The notes: generated from the letters alone by a model not told the origin. 50,898 nt of DNA from an uncultured beta proteobacterium (GCA_903823025.1 CAIJRK010000081.1:1-50898); one strand, 5' to 3'. Shown: positions 40,253 through 50,610, numbered from the stretch's first letter. Translations and numbers: made by a program.

Positions 40253-43200
40253 ATGAAACTCAAGCAGTTTTCTTTATGGTTTTCTTTGGTGGTGATTCTT
40301 GCGCTGGGGGCCAACGCCATCTTCCTGCTCATGATCAAGCAGGGCTATGACAGCGTGGTCAACGGGCAGGAACACCGGCAGCGCGCCATGTTGCTGGTCA
40401 CGGAGTTGCGGCAAGAAACCGAGCAATTGACCAGCCTCGTGCGGGCCTACACCAGCACCGGCCAGACCCGCTATTTGATGTATTACTACGACATTTTGGC
40501 GATTCGTCAGGGCGAGAAGCCGCAACCTGAAAACTATGTGCCCGGCACTTATTGGGACATGGCCACCGCCGGCGAGATTCAACCCAAATTTTCAGACAAG
40601 GGTGAACGGCATTCGCTCGCAGACCGCATGAAGTCGCTGGGGTTTAGCGCCGACGAGTTCAAGGCGCTGGCGGAGGTTTCTGCCGCGACCGAGGCCATGA
40701 AGCAGGTCGAGCAAGTTGCTTTTGCAGCCACGCAAGGGCTTTACGACCCGGTCGCCCAAGACTTCGTCTCGGACGGCAATCCGCATCTGGAATTTGCCAA
40801 TCAACTGGTTTACAGCCAGAACTACAACCAGCTTAAATCCCGGCTCGTTCAGTCCGTGATGGACTTTGTCTCCAGGGTGGAGGCGCGCACCAACGCCGCC
40901 GTCAGCCAGGCGGCCAAAGACCTGGAACGCTGGATATTTTTAACTTTTGGTAGTGTCGCGCTCACCTTTTTGATGGTGCTGGCGGCCTTTCAAATCATTG
41001 GACGCCGGGTTTTGCAACCAATTGACAAGTTATCCAAAGCGGCCTGGCGGCTGGCACAGGGCGACTATGCCAGTCGCACGAAACTCAGCCAGGGCAGCGT
41101 TGAAGAATTGACGGCTTTGGGCGCAACTTTCGACGACATGGCCGAGTCCATTGCGCTGGACATCGGGCTGCGTCAACAAGCGCAACAGCAACTTGAAGCG
41201 GCCAACCGCCAAGTCGAGGACGCGACCCGCGCCAAGTCGATGTTTCTGGCCAACATGAGCCACGAAATCCGCACGCCAATGAACGCCATCATTGGCATGG
41301 CCTATCTGGCGCTTAAAACCGACCTGACGCCGCGCCAAAAAGACTACATCGAAAAGGCGCATAGCGCGGCCAAGTCGCTGCTCGGCATCATCAATGACAT
41401 TCTCGATTTCTCCAAAGTAGAGGCTGGCAAGCTGGAGCTGGAGCAAGCGCGTTTTGAACTTGAGGATGTGGCGGGCAATTCGTTGTCGCTGCTGCGTCAA
41501 CGCGCCCACGAGAAAGAAATTGAACTGCTCTTTGACATCACCGATCCGCTGTTGCTGGGCCGCAGTGGTGCGCTGCTGGGCGATGCGCTGCGCCTGGGCC
41601 AGATTCTCACCAACCTGCTGTCGAACTCGGTCAAATTCACGCATCAAGGCTACGTCAAACTAACCGTCAGCGTCGAGGATCGCAGCGAGGAGGATGTGTT
41701 TTTGCGCTTTAGCTTGCGCGACACCGGCATCGGCATGACGCCTGACCAGTTGGCCAACTTGTTTCAGGAATTCACGCAAGCTGATGGTTCGACCACCCGC
41801 AAATACGGCGGTACCGGGCTGGGTTTGACGATTTCCAAGAAGTTTGTCGAGATGATGGGCGGGCACATTTGGGTTGAAAGCACGCCGGGCAAAGGCTCCA
41901 CCTTTATCTTTACCGCCCGCTTCCCGATTGCCAAGCCGGTGCCGCCAGTGGCGGCGGTGTTGCCGGGCGTGGACGTGCTGCGCGTGTTGGTGGTGGACGA
42001 CCAGCCGGAGGCGCGCATGGTGCTGGTGGATTTGCTCACCGCGCTCGGCGTCGGTGCGGCGCACGGGCAAGACATTGCGTGTGCCGCCAGCGGCGCAACG
42101 GCGTTGGCGATGGTGCGCCAAGCGCTGGATGACGGTCAACCGTATGACTTGCTGCTGGTGGATTGGGTCATGCCGGAGATGGATGGCGGTGCCGTGTTGC
42201 AGGCGCTGCAAAACGGCGGCATGGCGCATCCGCCGCTCTCGGTGGTGGTCTCGGCCTACGATTCTGAAATGATGCACGAAGCCGCCGACCGACTCGGCGC
42301 ACAACACTTCCTGCCCAAGCCGGTGTTGCCGGACGCCTTGCGCCAACTGCTCAACACGCTCACCGGTCACAACGCCGACGAGCACAGTGGTCACGCGCCA
42401 AGCGACCCCGACGCCGACCTCAACGGGATGCGCGTGCTGCTGGTGGAGGACAACCCGATTAACCAGCAACTCGCCGTCGAACTGATGGAGAGTCGCGGCA
42501 TCAACGTCGCGGTGACCAACAACGGACAAGAGGCGCTCGATCAATTGGCCGCTGTTGACGCCAATCATTTCCATGTCGTCTTGATGGATTTGCAGATGCC
42601 GGTGATGGACGGCTACGAAGCGACCCGCCGACTGCGCGCCGATCCGCGTTATTTCTCCCTGCCGCTGGTGGCCATGACGGCCCACGCCATGATTGAGGAA
42701 CGCGAACGCTGTCAAGCCTTGGGCATGAACGGCCACCTGAGCAAGCCCATTGAGCCAGATGATTTCTACACCATGCTGGCCCTCTATTACACGGAGCCAG
42801 CGACGCTGACCGGCGCAGTGGCGGTGGCAATGCCGCTTGCCAGCACCACCGCACCCACGGCCCACCCGACACCGCCCTTGCCCACCTTCGACGGGCTGGA
42901 TAGCGCTGGCGGGCTGCGTCGTACAGGCAACAAACACGCGCTGTATCGCCAGCTGCTGACCCGCTTTGCCAGCGACTATGGCGACTATCAAAACACCTTT
43001 GCGGACTACCTCACCCGCGCCCAATGGGAAGAAGCCGAACGGCTGGCCCACACACTCAAAGGTCTGGCCGGCACGCTGGGCGCCAAGCATGTACCGCTGC
43101 TTGCCGGGGCGCTGGAAGCCGCCAGCAAAGCCCACCAAGCTGAAGCCGCCGCTGCCGCGCTGGCCGCCTTGATACCAGAATTAACGCCGCTGCTCGCCGC

Positions 43201-43510
43201 TCTGCAGCAATTTTTTGACGCCGAGCAAGCCCCCGAACTCACCGCCGTAGAACCTGAACACGCGGCCACAAACACGCCCGATCCTTCCGGCAAGCTGCCT
43301 GATTGCCTGCCGCAACTGTGGCAATTGCTCAATGAAGGCGACAGCGATGCCATCGATTTGTGGGAGAAGTATCACAAAGAGTTTGCCCACGTTCTCTCGC
43401 CCCAAGTCGTGCAGCGCATTGGCACCGCTTTACAAAATTTTGAATTCGATGCTGCACAGGCATTGTTGGCTCACCTCGCCGCAGCACCCGCTGCCAAGCC
43501 CACGGAATAA
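40253..43510 (+). CDS. Membrane hybrid sensor kinase (BarA-like, HisKA-HATPase-REC-REC-Hpt)
   Basis: 1085 aa from ATG 40253 ([18 protein letters not shown] upstream). TM1 about 7-27; periplasmic domain about 28-225; TM2 about 227-248; HAMP; HisKA His337 in [14 protein letters not shown]; HATPase with [16 protein letters not shown] and [13 protein letters not shown]; receiver 1 Asp637 ([13 protein letters not shown]); receiver 2 Asp779 ([13 protein letters not shown]); Hpt His933 in [13 protein letters not shown]. Carries a whole phosphorelay. A further Ala/Leu-rich C-terminal region follows. Overlaps no gene; the HD-GYP regulator starts 9 nt later, probably its output. Confidence 0.93.
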   Translation: MKLKQFSLWFSLVVILALGANAIFLLMIKQGYDSVVNGQEHRQRAMLLVTELRQETEQLTSLVRAYTSTGQTRYLMYYYDILAIRQGEKPQPENYVPGTYWDMATAGEIQPKFSDKGERHSLADRMKSLGFSADEFKALAEVSAATEAMKQVEQVAFAATQGLYDPVAQDFVSDGNPHLEFANQLVYSQNYNQLKSRLVQSVMDFVSRVEARTNAAVSQAAKDLERWIFLTFGSVALTFLMVLAAFQIIGRRVLQPIDKLSKAAWRLAQGDYASRTKLSQGSVEELTALGATFDDMAESIALDIGLRQQAQQQLEAANRQVEDATRAKSMFLANMSHEIRTPMNAIIGMAYLALKTDLTPRQKDYIEKAHSAAKSLLGIINDILDFSKVEAGKLELEQARFELEDVAGNSLSLLRQRAHEKEIELLFDITDPLLLGRSGALLGDALRLGQILTNLLSNSVKFTHQGYVKLTVSVEDRSEEDVFLRFSLRDTGIGMTPDQLANLFQEFTQADGSTTRKYGGTGLGLTISKKFVEMMGGHIWVESTPGKGSTFIFTARFPIAKPVPPVAAVLPGVDVLRVLVVDDQPEARMVLVDLLTALGVGAAHGQDIACAASGATALAMVRQALDDGQPYDLLLVDWVMPEMDGGAVLQALQNGGMAHPPLSVVVSAYDSEMMHEAADRLGAQHFLPKPVLPDALRQLLNTLTGHNADEHSGHAPSDPDADLNGMRVLLVEDNPINQQLAVELMESRGINVAVTNNGQEALDQLAAVDANHFHVVLMDLQMPVMDGYEATRRLRADPRYFSLPLVAMTAHAMIEERERCQALGMNGHLSKPIEPDDFYTMLALYYTEPATLTGAVAVAMPLASTTAPTAHPTPPLPTFDGLDSAGGLRRTGNKHALYRQLLTRFASDYGDYQNTFADYLTRAQWEEAERLAHTLKGLAGTLGAKHVPLLAGALEAASKAHQAEAAAAALAALIPELTPLLAALQQFFDAEQAPELTAVEPEHAATNTPDPSGKLPDCLPQLWQLLNEGDSDAIDLWEKYHKEFAHVLSPQVVQRIGTALQNFEFDAAQALLAHLAAAPAAKPTE

Positions 43511-43519
43511 AGATTACCC

Positions 43520-44614
43520 ATGATGACCTCCGCAAGCAAGCGCCCCACCGTGTTGGTGGTAGATGACACACCAGCCAACTTAAGCCTGCTGTCTCATCTG
43601 CTCAAAGACCACTACCGCATCAAGGTCGCCAACAATGGTCAAAAAGCACTCGACCTGGCCGCCGCCGCACCGCCCGACCTGGTGCTGCTCGACATCATGA
43701 TGCCGGAGATGGACGGCTACGAAGTCTGTCGCCGTTTGAAGGCGAATCCATTGACGCGCCGGATACCGGTAATTTTTCTCACAGCCAAAACCGAGACCGA
43801 AGACGAAGAACTGGGATTTTCAGTCGGTGCGGTGGACTTCATCCACAAGCCAATCAGTCCGCCGATTGTGGCGGCTCGCGTTAAAACGCATCTTGAAATC
43901 AAAGCCTGGCATGACTTCCTGCAGGACCAGAACGCCTGGCTACAACAGCAAGTTGAAAAGCGTTTGTCGGACATCAATCACCTGCAAGACGCCTCAATTT
44001 ACGTGATGGTGTCGCTGGCTGAATTTCGTGACGAAACCACTGGCAACCACATCCGCCGCACCCAGGAATATGTGCGCTTGTTAGCCGTTGAATTAGCCAA
44101 ACTTCCCAAGTACACGGCGCGCCTCACCCCCGGCTACATCGAACTGATGAGCAAGTCTGCGCCCCTGCACGACGTGGGCAAGATTGCCATTCCCGACCAT
44201 ATTTTGTTGAAACCTGGCAAACACACGGTGGAAGAATTCGCCATCATGAAAACCCACGCACAACGCGGCTACGACATGCTCAAACGGGCGGGCGACCACA
44301 TGGGCGAATACGGCGAATTTCTGACGTTAGCGATGGAAATTGCTGGGGGTCATCATGAAAAATGGGACGGCTCGGGCTACCCCAATGCCTTGGTCGGCAG
44401 GGCTATTCCACTGTCAGCCCGGTTGATGGCGGTAGCCGATGTATTCGACGCCCTGCTCGCCCGGCGTCCCTACAAGGAGCCAATGAGCGTCGAACAGGCC
44501 ACGGCGATTATTTTGGAAGGCCGTGGCAAACACTTTGACCCCGAAGTGGTCGATGCCTTCGTCACGATTCTGGATGACTTCCGGGAAGTTGCCGCCTTGT
44601 GGACAGACGACTAA
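43520..44614 (+). CDS. REC-HD-GYP response regulator, c-di-GMP phosphodiesterase
   Basis: 364 aa. Receiver with Asp58 in LVLLDIMMPEMDG, a short helix, then an HD-GYP domain: His217-Asp218 in LHDVGKIAIPD, HHEKWDGSGYP with Gly286-Tyr287-Pro288, and ADVFDAL. It should hydrolyse cyclic di-GMP when phosphorylated (family knowledge). Directly follows the hybrid kinase, so kinase signal to c-di-GMP level is the likely pathway. Two tandem ATG codons start it. Confidence 0.93.
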   Translation: MMTSASKRPTVLVVDDTPANLSLLSHLLKDHYRIKVANNGQKALDLAAAAPPDLVLLDIMMPEMDGYEVCRRLKANPLTRRIPVIFLTAKTETEDEELGFSVGAVDFIHKPISPPIVAARVKTHLEIKAWHDFLQDQNAWLQQQVEKRLSDINHLQDASIYVMVSLAEFRDETTGNHIRRTQEYVRLLAVELAKLPKYTARLTPGYIELMSKSAPLHDVGKIAIPDHILLKPGKHTVEEFAIMKTHAQRGYDMLKRAGDHMGEYGEFLTLAMEIAGGHHEKWDGSGYPNALVGRAIPLSARLMAVADVFDALLARRPYKEPMSVEQATAIILEGRGKHFDPEVVDAFVTILDDFREVAALWTDD

Positions 44615-44660
44615 AGCAACCGATCTGGCGAACTCGAATTTTTAAGCAAAGAGGAAAAAA

Positions 44661-46004
44661 ATGAAAAACCATCTCGCATGGGCGCTCATGGGAACGTTCG
44701 CAGGCGGCGCGCTGACGGCCAATGCAGCCGATGTGTCGGTGTCGGGCTTTGGCACGCTGGGCTATGCGCAATCCAACCAGTCCTACAAATTTGAGCGCTT
44801 CATCAACGACAGCGGAACGGTCAAACGCGACAGCGTTGCCGGGCTGCAAATGGATGCCAAACTCACCGACCAGATCGGGGCGACCATACAGGCCAAATTT
44901 GCACCTTCTTCAAAAAACGACGCAAGCTGGGACGGTACCTTGAGCTGGGCATTTCTATCCTGGCGTCCGTCCAACGACTTGCTCTTTCGGGTCGGCAAAC
45001 AGCGGGTGCCGGTTTATCTCTACAGCGAAAGCATGGATGTCGGCGTCACCCATGATTTTGCGCATCTGCCCACCGAGATGTACAGCACATCGCCAACGAC
45101 AGACTACATCGGGGCCTCTTTTTCAAAAACATGGCGTCCAAGTCAGAGCGAATTAACGTTAGACGGGTACGCTGGTAGCATTGAATCCAACTGGCGTTTT
45201 TATCAACGCGACAACGCCACGTTTGAAGGCACCGGGATGCAGCCCGGCGCCAACTTTCTGCCATTCACCATGCGCGGTAAAGGCGCTGTCGTGACCTGGT
45301 TGAAAGACGACAACCGCTACCGTGTCGGCCTTCACAGCGTCAAAGTGACGGCTGATCCCGGACATTTTTTCCCCGCGTCTCAAACATTGGTGCCTGCGTC
45401 AGGTTTTCCTGATGCCCAGATTGCAGCACTGGGTCAGGCTGGTCTGTTGACCGGTTCAGCGTACACCGTGTTGCCACAAGCACGGGTCGATGCGATAGAC
45501 ACACTGACCCTCACTTTAGGAACGGAAATCAGTTTGCCAAAAGATTTTAGAGTCGTCGGTGAATATGGTCGTAGAAAAGTGAGTGGTGCCGACATTGGCG
45601 TGGACACCAACGGCGGCTACTTCGCCCTGCTGAAAACGATAGGCGCATGGACCCCTTATGTGTCCTATGCCGTTCTTAAAACCAGATCCGATGTCTTGAA
45701 AACTTATCAAGCTGTGAACACGAATGCAGGATTAACGGCCCAAATACCCATGCCCGCCTTGATCGGAGCGGCGGCAACTGTCAACGGCTCCCAGCGGGCG
45801 GTAGCAGACAGCATGACCGTCTTCGACCAAAACACCATCGCACTAGGTACCTCCTACCGACTCACGCCAACGCAGAAGTTAAAGTTTGAATGGGCGCGCA
45901 CACGCGTTGGTGTGTCTTCCAATTTTGTTGACGCACCTTCCGGTGGCGACGTCAGTCAGCAAAATATCAACGTAATCTCTTTTTCCTATAACTTTGTATT
46001 TTGA
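44661..46004 (+). CDS. Outer-membrane porin-like beta-barrel protein
   Basis: 447 aa. Signal peptide with cleavage after ALTANA-A (about residue 22), then alternating amphipathic strands starting DVSVSGFGTLGYAQS and ending in FSYNFVF with terminal Phe, as in outer-membrane barrels. GAGGAAAAAA lies just before the ATG. No known substrate motif. The neighbour is a PstS-like binding protein, so an anion or phosphate-type solute is possible but unproven. Confidence 0.8.
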   Translation: MKNHLAWALMGTFAGGALTANAADVSVSGFGTLGYAQSNQSYKFERFINDSGTVKRDSVAGLQMDAKLTDQIGATIQAKFAPSSKNDASWDGTLSWAFLSWRPSNDLLFRVGKQRVPVYLYSESMDVGVTHDFAHLPTEMYSTSPTTDYIGASFSKTWRPSQSELTLDGYAGSIESNWRFYQRDNATFEGTGMQPGANFLPFTMRGKGAVVTWLKDDNRYRVGLHSVKVTADPGHFFPASQTLVPASGFPDAQIAALGQAGLLTGSAYTVLPQARVDAIDTLTLTLGTEISLPKDFRVVGEYGRRKVSGADIGVDTNGGYFALLKTIGAWTPYVSYAVLKTRSDVLKTYQAVNTNAGLTAQIPMPALIGAAATVNGSQRAVADSMTVFDQNTIALGTSYRLTPTQKLKFEWARTRVGVSSNFVDAPSGGDVSQQNINVISFSYNFVF

Positions 46005-46016
46005 AGGGAGATGATC

Positions 46017-46430
46017 ATGAAAACAACGACTCGATTTATCGCCCTGAGCGTGTCTCTCCTCTTCACTCAAACCTTTGCGGGAGAGATTTTGGTCATCGGA
46101 AATAGCAATCTCGCGAAGATGGATACCGTGACTATTCAAAAAATTTATACCGGAAAATTTATCTCGGTTGCTGGGGTCAACGTCACGCCCGTCGCGGTCA
46201 AGCCTGGCACGATTTCTCGCAACAAATTCCTGAAAGATTTTCTCAATCAGGACGAAGAAAAATACACCGCTTACTGGATTGTTCGCCGCTACATCGGCAA
46301 GGGCGTGCCACCGACTGAGCTGGACACGGCGGGTGACGTTATCCGCTATGTACAAGCTAATCCGGGCGCTATCGGCTATATCGAAGATACCGAATTCAGA
46401 CAGGGCATGAACGTGATAGCACGCCAGTAA
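46017..46430 (+). CDS. Small PstS-like periplasmic binding-domain protein
   Basis: 137 aa from ATG 46017; the ATG at 46011 sits on the ribosome site AAGGGAG and is not preferred. Signal peptide to about AGA/G-E. The body (ILVIGNSNLAKMDTVTIQKIYTGKF and AYWIVRRYIGKGVPP to NPGAIGYIED) matches one lobe of phosphate-binding PBP-like proteins. About half the length of PstS, so it may present a ligand to the neighbouring sensor kinase rather than feed an ABC transporter (inference). Last of a four-gene row with kinase, HD-GYP and porin. Confidence 0.8.
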   Translation: MKTTTRFIALSVSLLFTQTFAGEILVIGNSNLAKMDTVTIQKIYTGKFISVAGVNVTPVAVKPGTISRNKFLKDFLNQDEEKYTAYWIVRRYIGKGVPPTELDTAGDVIRYVQANPGAIGYIEDTEFRQGMNVIARQ

Positions 46431-46431
46431 A

Positions 46432-47103
46432 TCAGGGCTGTTTTTTAACGCCCTGCCAACACAATAACCAGCCCAGCGCCCACGCTGTACCAAAGGCCCA
46501 ACCACCCAGCACATCGGTGGCCCAATGCACCCCAAGCGCGACACGGCTCAGGCCCACTAGGGCGGCCATCAAGCCCGCACAGAGCAGGATGTAAACCCGC
46601 TCTGTGCGTCGGCTACGGGTGTAGGCGATCAGTGTGCCAATCGTTAAAAAAACAAGTGTGGAAATGCTGGCTTGACCACTCGGAAAGCTCAGACCGGGCA
46701 GCAAGAATTCAGCGTAGGCCGCATCGGGACGCAAGCGACCAAACGCGGCCTTCAACACGCTTAAAAGAGCCGTACCCGACGAGACTGCAGTGGCAACGAG
46801 CAAAGCGTTTACGCGCGCCCCGACAAGCGTGAGATAACCCACGGCAAACAAGGTCAAAAGCGCCAGCACGGTGCTGCTACCCAGCCCGCTTGCATCGCGC
46901 ATGGATTCAGCCAGCCACGGATAAGCAGCCCGCAGCGACTGCGCATACTGAAGCAATTGCATATCAAAAAAATGCGTGTTGCCAGCGTTCACTTCATGCC
47001 CGAGTTTGGCGAATGCCAAAACCAGCATGAGCATAGTCAATCCGATGAGAAGAGGCTTGAAATAGAAAAGGGAAGCGCGTGCGTTGATAGGTCTTAAAGT
47101 CAT
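46432..47103 (-). CDS. PAP2-family phosphatase lacking motif-2 His
   Basis: About 223 aa from ATG 47101-47103 (a GTG at 47139 is possible). About six hydrophobic helices. Motif 1 KAAFGRLRP (Lys118, Arg125), motif 3 SRVALGVHWATD (Arg187, nucleophile His193, Asp197). Motif 2 is PSGQ at 141-144 instead of PSGH, so the proton-donor His is replaced by Gln144. May be reduced in activity or altered in substrate (lipid phosphate). Convergent with the PstS-like gene, only 1 bp between stops. Confidence 0.85.
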   Translation of the reverse strand: MTLRPINARASLFYFKPLLIGLTMLMLVLAFAKLGHEVNAGNTHFFDMQLLQYAQSLRAAYPWLAESMRDASGLGSSTVLALLTLFAVGYLTLVGARVNALLVATAVSSGTALLSVLKAAFGRLRPDAAYAEFLLPGLSFPSGQASISTLVFLTIGTLIAYTRSRRTERVYILLCAGLMAALVGLSRVALGVHWATDVLGGWAFGTAWALGWLLCWQGVKKQP

Positions 47104-47214
47104 GGCGACATAGTAGCCGGACAGGTTGGTGCGAATCACCAGAAATTAAGTGCGCCTTCCTAACGGGTTCGATTGAGCCGTCAGCCGTGCACACTTGAAT
47201 TTTCCGGGAGATAG

Positions 47215-47685
47215 GGCACATCATCAAACAAGACTGAATTGAAAAAGAATGGCAAAGTTCTTGTCACCTCCAAAGACGTCGCCGATCTGGGCGCACCCAC
47301 CTTCAGTGCCTGGGTCGCGACCGGGGCCTTTGCTAAAAACAACCCGGAGTTTTTGAAATCGTTTGCGCAAGTAACCGAGAAATATGCCTACGCCTTCATA
47401 ACCCAAAAATCAGCTTGGGGCGCAGACAGTGAGAACACCAAATTGCTGGCCCAATTGCTGGGTGGCACCCCGGCCAATCACGCGGCGGCACTGCAAAACT
47501 TGTCGTTGATTTCTTTGGAGAGCCAAGCTTCTGAAGCGTGGCTGGGCGGCGGTGAAAAATCAGGCGTTGCCAAAATTCTGAAAGAAACAGCAGGCTTTCT
47601 CAAAGAACAAAAGAAGATTTCCCGCGTACTGCCAAGCTACGCCGCTTTTGTCACGCCGAGTGTCGTGGCATCGCTCAAGAAATAA
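47215..47685 (+). pseudogene. tauA: 5'-truncated tauA (taurine-binding protein) remnant
   Basis: The open frame begins after an in-frame TAG at 47212 and encodes only the C-terminal half of a TauA/SsuA-like periplasmic binding protein (NGKVLVTSKDVADLGAPTF to SVVASLKK, about 150 of the expected roughly 330 residues). No signal peptide or N-terminal lobe exists upstream; PAP2 is there on the other strand. The only possible starts are a TTG at 47239 without a good ribosome site. The break must have removed the promoter and 5' half. tauB and tauC follow intact. Confidence 0.8.
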
Positions 47686-47718
47686 GCACCACCTCGTCCC
47701 ACATCGCCAGAAAGTCCC

Positions 47719-48510
47719 ATGCTCCGAATCAACCAGGCCAGTGTTTTTTTTGCCGCGCGGGAGGGACGCGCCGTGCAAGCCCTTGATCGGGTGTCGCTTG
47801 ATCTGGCGCCCGGTAGTTTTGTTGTCGCGCTGGGCACCTCGGGCTGCGGCAAGTCAACCCTGCTTAACGCAATTGCGGGTTTTTTACCGCTCTCTGAAGG
47901 ATCAATCACTTTGGCCGGGCGGCCCATTGACGGGCCGGGGGCGGATCGTGGTGTGGTCTTTCAAAAAGACACGCTTTTGCCCTGGAAATCGGTCTGTGAG
48001 AACGTCGCCCTGGGGCTGAAGTTTGCAGGCATGTCGCGCACGGCACGGCGTCTGCGGGCAATGGAGTTGCTGCGGCTGGTGGGGCTTGAAGATTTTGCCG
48101 ATGCCGCGCCCTACGAACTCTCCGGGGGAATGCGTCAACGTGTTGGCATTGCCCGGGCGCTGGCCCCAGACCCTGACGTCCTGCTGATGGATGAGCCTTT
48201 TGGCGCGCTCGACAGCATGACGCGCGAGCAGATGCAAGAACTGTTGGTGTCGATTTGGGCGCGTACCGGCAAGCGGATTTTCTTCATCACCCATTCGATT
48301 GAAGAAGCACTTTTGCTTGGCACGCAAGTCATCGTGATGTCGCCGCGTCCTGGCCGCATCGTGGCCCGATTTGATCTCGACTTTGTGCACACTGCCGCCC
48401 GCGACCGCGACTTTCAGGCCATCAAGGCCGACCCGAAATTCATTCGTCTGCGCGAAGAAATTCGCGCCATCGTTCATCAATCCGACGCTATTCAAAAGGC
48501 TGCTGTATGA
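47719..48510 (+). CDS. tauB: Taurine-type ABC transporter ATP-binding protein
   Basis: 263 aa. Walker [13 protein letters not shown]-loop [13 protein letters not shown], signature [15 protein letters not shown], Walker [12 protein letters not shown] and switch His in [12 protein letters not shown]. TauB/SsuB/NrtD-type, energising uptake of taurine or related sulfonates. 33 nt after the tauA remnant; overlaps tauC by 4 bp. Confidence 0.88.
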   Translation: MLRINQASVFFAAREGRAVQALDRVSLDLAPGSFVVALGTSGCGKSTLLNAIAGFLPLSEGSITLAGRPIDGPGADRGVVFQKDTLLPWKSVCENVALGLKFAGMSRTARRLRAMELLRLVGLEDFADAAPYELSGGMRQRVGIARALAPDPDVLLMDEPFGALDSMTREQMQELLVSIWARTGKRIFFITHSIEEALLLGTQVIVMSPRPGRIVARFDLDFVHTAARDRDFQAIKADPKFIRLREEIRAIVHQSDAIQKAAV

Positions 48511-49382
48511 CCGATATGGTTATTCCGGGCGACATCGCACGCGCCCCCGTTCAAACAACAACGTCGCCCGAACCGGTCACTCCCCGGCTGGTCAAAATGC
48601 GAAGCTTTGGCATTGGCGAAGGCTCCACCGTCATCCTCAGCCTCCTCACCGGTGTTGGCATCCTCACCCTCTGGTGGCTCGTGACGCAAACCGGGTTGAT
48701 TGCCCCACTCTTTTTACCAACGCCCGCCGAAGTGATGGCCGTCGCGATCTCCATTTACGAGGATGGCTACGCCAATGCGACCCTGTGGGAACACGTCGCG
48801 GCCAGCCTGACACGCATTCTTTCGGCCTTGTTGATTGCGGTCACATTGGGCGTTCCGATAGGCCTTCTCATGGGGCTGAACCGCTGGGCCAAAGGCATTT
48901 TTGACACCCCGATTGAGTTCTATTGGCCGCTGCCACCTCTGGCCTACCTGCCGTTGATGATCATCTGGCTGGGCATTGGCGAGGCATCCAAGATCACCTT
49001 GCTGACACTGTCCATGTTCGCGCCTATCGTGCTTTCGGCGCAGGCCGGGGTGCGCTCGCTCCCTCTTGAGCGGGTGAATGCGGCGCTGTCGCTGGGTGCC
49101 TCGCGCTTTCAACTCTTATGGGAGATTGTTTTGCCGTCGGCCTTGCCGGAAATTCTGACGGGTATTCGTATTTCATTGGGCGTGGGCTGGGCCACACTGG
49201 TCGCTGCTGAACTCATTGCCTCGACGCGAGGCATTGGCTACATGATCATGTCGGCCTCGCATTTTCTGGCGACCGATGCTGTTTTTGTAGGCATTGGCGT
49301 GATCGCCGTCTGCGCCTTTGCCTTCTCGCTGGCAATGCGCCTGCTTGAAGGCTGGCTGGTGCCCTGGAAAGGCAAGAATTAA
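48507..49382 (+). CDS. tauC: Taurine-type ABC transporter permease
   Basis: 291 aa inner-membrane permease with about six helices after a roughly 40-residue soluble N-terminus. The EAA-like loop is at [36 protein letters not shown] overlaps the tauB stop as ATGA. Functional only if a binding protein is supplied elsewhere, since tauA is broken. No tauD or sulfonate oxygenase follows. Confidence 0.88.
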   Translation: MTDMVIPGDIARAPVQTTTSPEPVTPRLVKMRSFGIGEGSTVILSLLTGVGILTLWWLVTQTGLIAPLFLPTPAEVMAVAISIYEDGYANATLWEHVAASLTRILSALLIAVTLGVPIGLLMGLNRWAKGIFDTPIEFYWPLPPLAYLPLMIIWLGIGEASKITLLTLSMFAPIVLSAQAGVRSLPLERVNAALSLGASRFQLLWEIVLPSALPEILTGIRISLGVGWATLVAAELIASTRGIGYMIMSASHFLATDAVFVGIGVIAVCAFAFSLAMRLLEGWLVPWKGKN

Positions 49383-49425
49383 CGCCAGCGCGGGCCTGCT
49401 CTAACATACGGGCTTCTAGTTTTTA

Positions 49426-49462
49426 GACCCCATGCGCTTGTGAAGCAAGCGGTCCGGGTTTT
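49426..49462 (+). terminator. Weak terminator-like hairpin after tauC
   Basis: CGCTTG-TGAAG-CAAGCG (49435-49451) extended by GAC/GTC across a bulge, then GGGTTTT. 43 nt after the tauC stop; the T-run is short. The remainder of 49383-49510 is AT-rich leader for fpr with AAGG just before its ATG. Confidence 0.35.
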
Positions 49463-49510
49463 AATGTTAAGAACTTTTCCTGTTGTTATTTTTGATTTTT
49501 AAGGCTGCCC

Positions 49511-50287
49511 ATGAGTGCATTTATTGAAGAAACCGTTTTAAGCGTTCACCATTGGACGGACCGCCTGTTCAGTTTCACCACCACCCGCGACCAGGCTTTG
49601 CGCTTTTCCAACGGCCATTTCACGATGATTGGCCTGCGCACCGAGGGCGGCAAACCGATCCTGCGCGCCTACAGCATCGTCAGCGCCAACTACGAAGATC
49701 ATCTGGAGTTTTTGAGTATCAAGGTCGCCGACGGCCCGCTCACCTCGCGCCTGCAACACATCAAAGTGGGCGACAAAATCATTGTCGGACGCAAACCCAC
49801 GGGCACGTTGCTCATCAACTATTTGCTGCCCGGCAAGCACTTGTATTTGATTGGCACCGGCACCGGTCTGGCACCTTTTTTAAGCATCGTGCGTGACCCT
49901 GAAACCTACGAGCGGTTTGAGAAAGTTATTTTGGTTCACGGCGTGCGCGACATCGCCGAACTGGCCTACCGTGACTACCTGACCAACGAGTTGCCCGACA
50001 ACGAATTTATTGGCGAGATGGTCACCCAAAAGCTGCTTTATTACCCCACCGTCACGCGTGAAGCGTTTGTCAATCAGGGCCGCGTCACCCTGCTGATGGA
50101 GAACGGCAGAATACAGACCGATCTGGGCCTGCCGCCGTTAGACCCGGCCTATGACCGCATCATGATTTGCGGCAGCCCGATGATGCTGCGCGACTTGAAA
50201 CACCTGCTGGAAACACGCAGTTTCATGGAAGGCAACACCAACAAACCCGGCGACTACGTCATAGAACGGGCGTTTGCCGAGCAGTAA
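49511..50287 (+). CDS. fpr: Ferredoxin-NADP reductase
   Basis: 258 aa. FAD site RAYSIVSANYE, and pyridine-nucleotide site GTGTGLAPFLSIVRD followed by ILVHGVRDIAELAY and MICGSPMM. Bacterial subclass FPR, ends with VIERAFAEQ. Moves electrons between NADPH and ferredoxin/flavodoxin in the cytoplasm, for oxidative-stress defence and Fe-S metabolism. Followed by a strong terminator. Confidence 0.95.
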   Translation: MSAFIEETVLSVHHWTDRLFSFTTTRDQALRFSNGHFTMIGLRTEGGKPILRAYSIVSANYEDHLEFLSIKVADGPLTSRLQHIKVGDKIIVGRKPTGTLLINYLLPGKHLYLIGTGTGLAPFLSIVRDPETYERFEKVILVHGVRDIAELAYRDYLTNELPDNEFIGEMVTQKLLYYPTVTREAFVNQGRVTLLMENGRIQTDLGLPPLDPAYDRIMICGSPMMLRDLKHLLETRSFMEGNTNKPGDYVIERAFAEQ

Positions 50288-50310
50288 ATCGGGCGGAAAA
50301 TCAATCGCCA

Positions 50311-50350
50311 AAAAACGGGCCGTGCCATCCCATGCACGGCCCGTTTTTTT
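50311..50350 (+). terminator. Strong Rho-independent terminator of fpr
   Basis: Perfect 15-bp stem, with the GC core ACGGGCCGTGC/GCACGGCCCGT and A-tract/T-tract arms, an 8-nt loop and then TTTTTTT. The A-tract makes it bidirectional. Lies 24 nt after the fpr stop. Confidence 0.92.
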
Positions 50351-50580
50351 ATGGGCTTTTCATGCGCGTTTCTTGTCCGCTTGACGTATCTGACAGTCGC
50401 CCATTGGCACGATTTTCACCAGAACCCACCAAGCGACCCGTCACGCCCGTTTGACAAGTCCAAATCCGGGCGCGTGAATCATCTGAACGATGAGGTGATG
50501 GAGGTTTTTTAAGGTGAGCTGATGCCTCCAACCGCGAACGCCACCGAACGCACGCGAACGCTCAGACAAGAGGAGATAAA
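50351..50580. other. Gene-poor stretch with CGAACGC repeats
   Basis: No credible gene. Contains three GCGAACG/CCGAACG copies at about 50534-50561 (GCGAACGC, CGAACGCA, GCGAACGC). Frames on either strand are short and biased, so I leave them out. Confidence 0.5.
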
Positions 50581-50610
50581 GAGAAGAGAAGAGAAGAGAA
50601 GAGAAGAGAA
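50581..50610. repeat. Pentanucleotide microsatellite GAGAA x6
   Basis: Six perfect tandem copies of GAGAA, continued imperfectly as AAGAA. Not inside a convincing gene. Prone to slipped-strand length change. Confidence 0.9.

Noticed and set aside
47104..47238. A frameshift explanation for the missing tauA N-terminus
   Set aside because: None of the three forward frames upstream encodes a binding-protein N-terminal lobe; the space is filled by an unrelated gene.
50404..50420. Sigma-54-like TTGGCAC element after fpr
   Set aside because: No GC at the -12 position and no gene downstream to drive.
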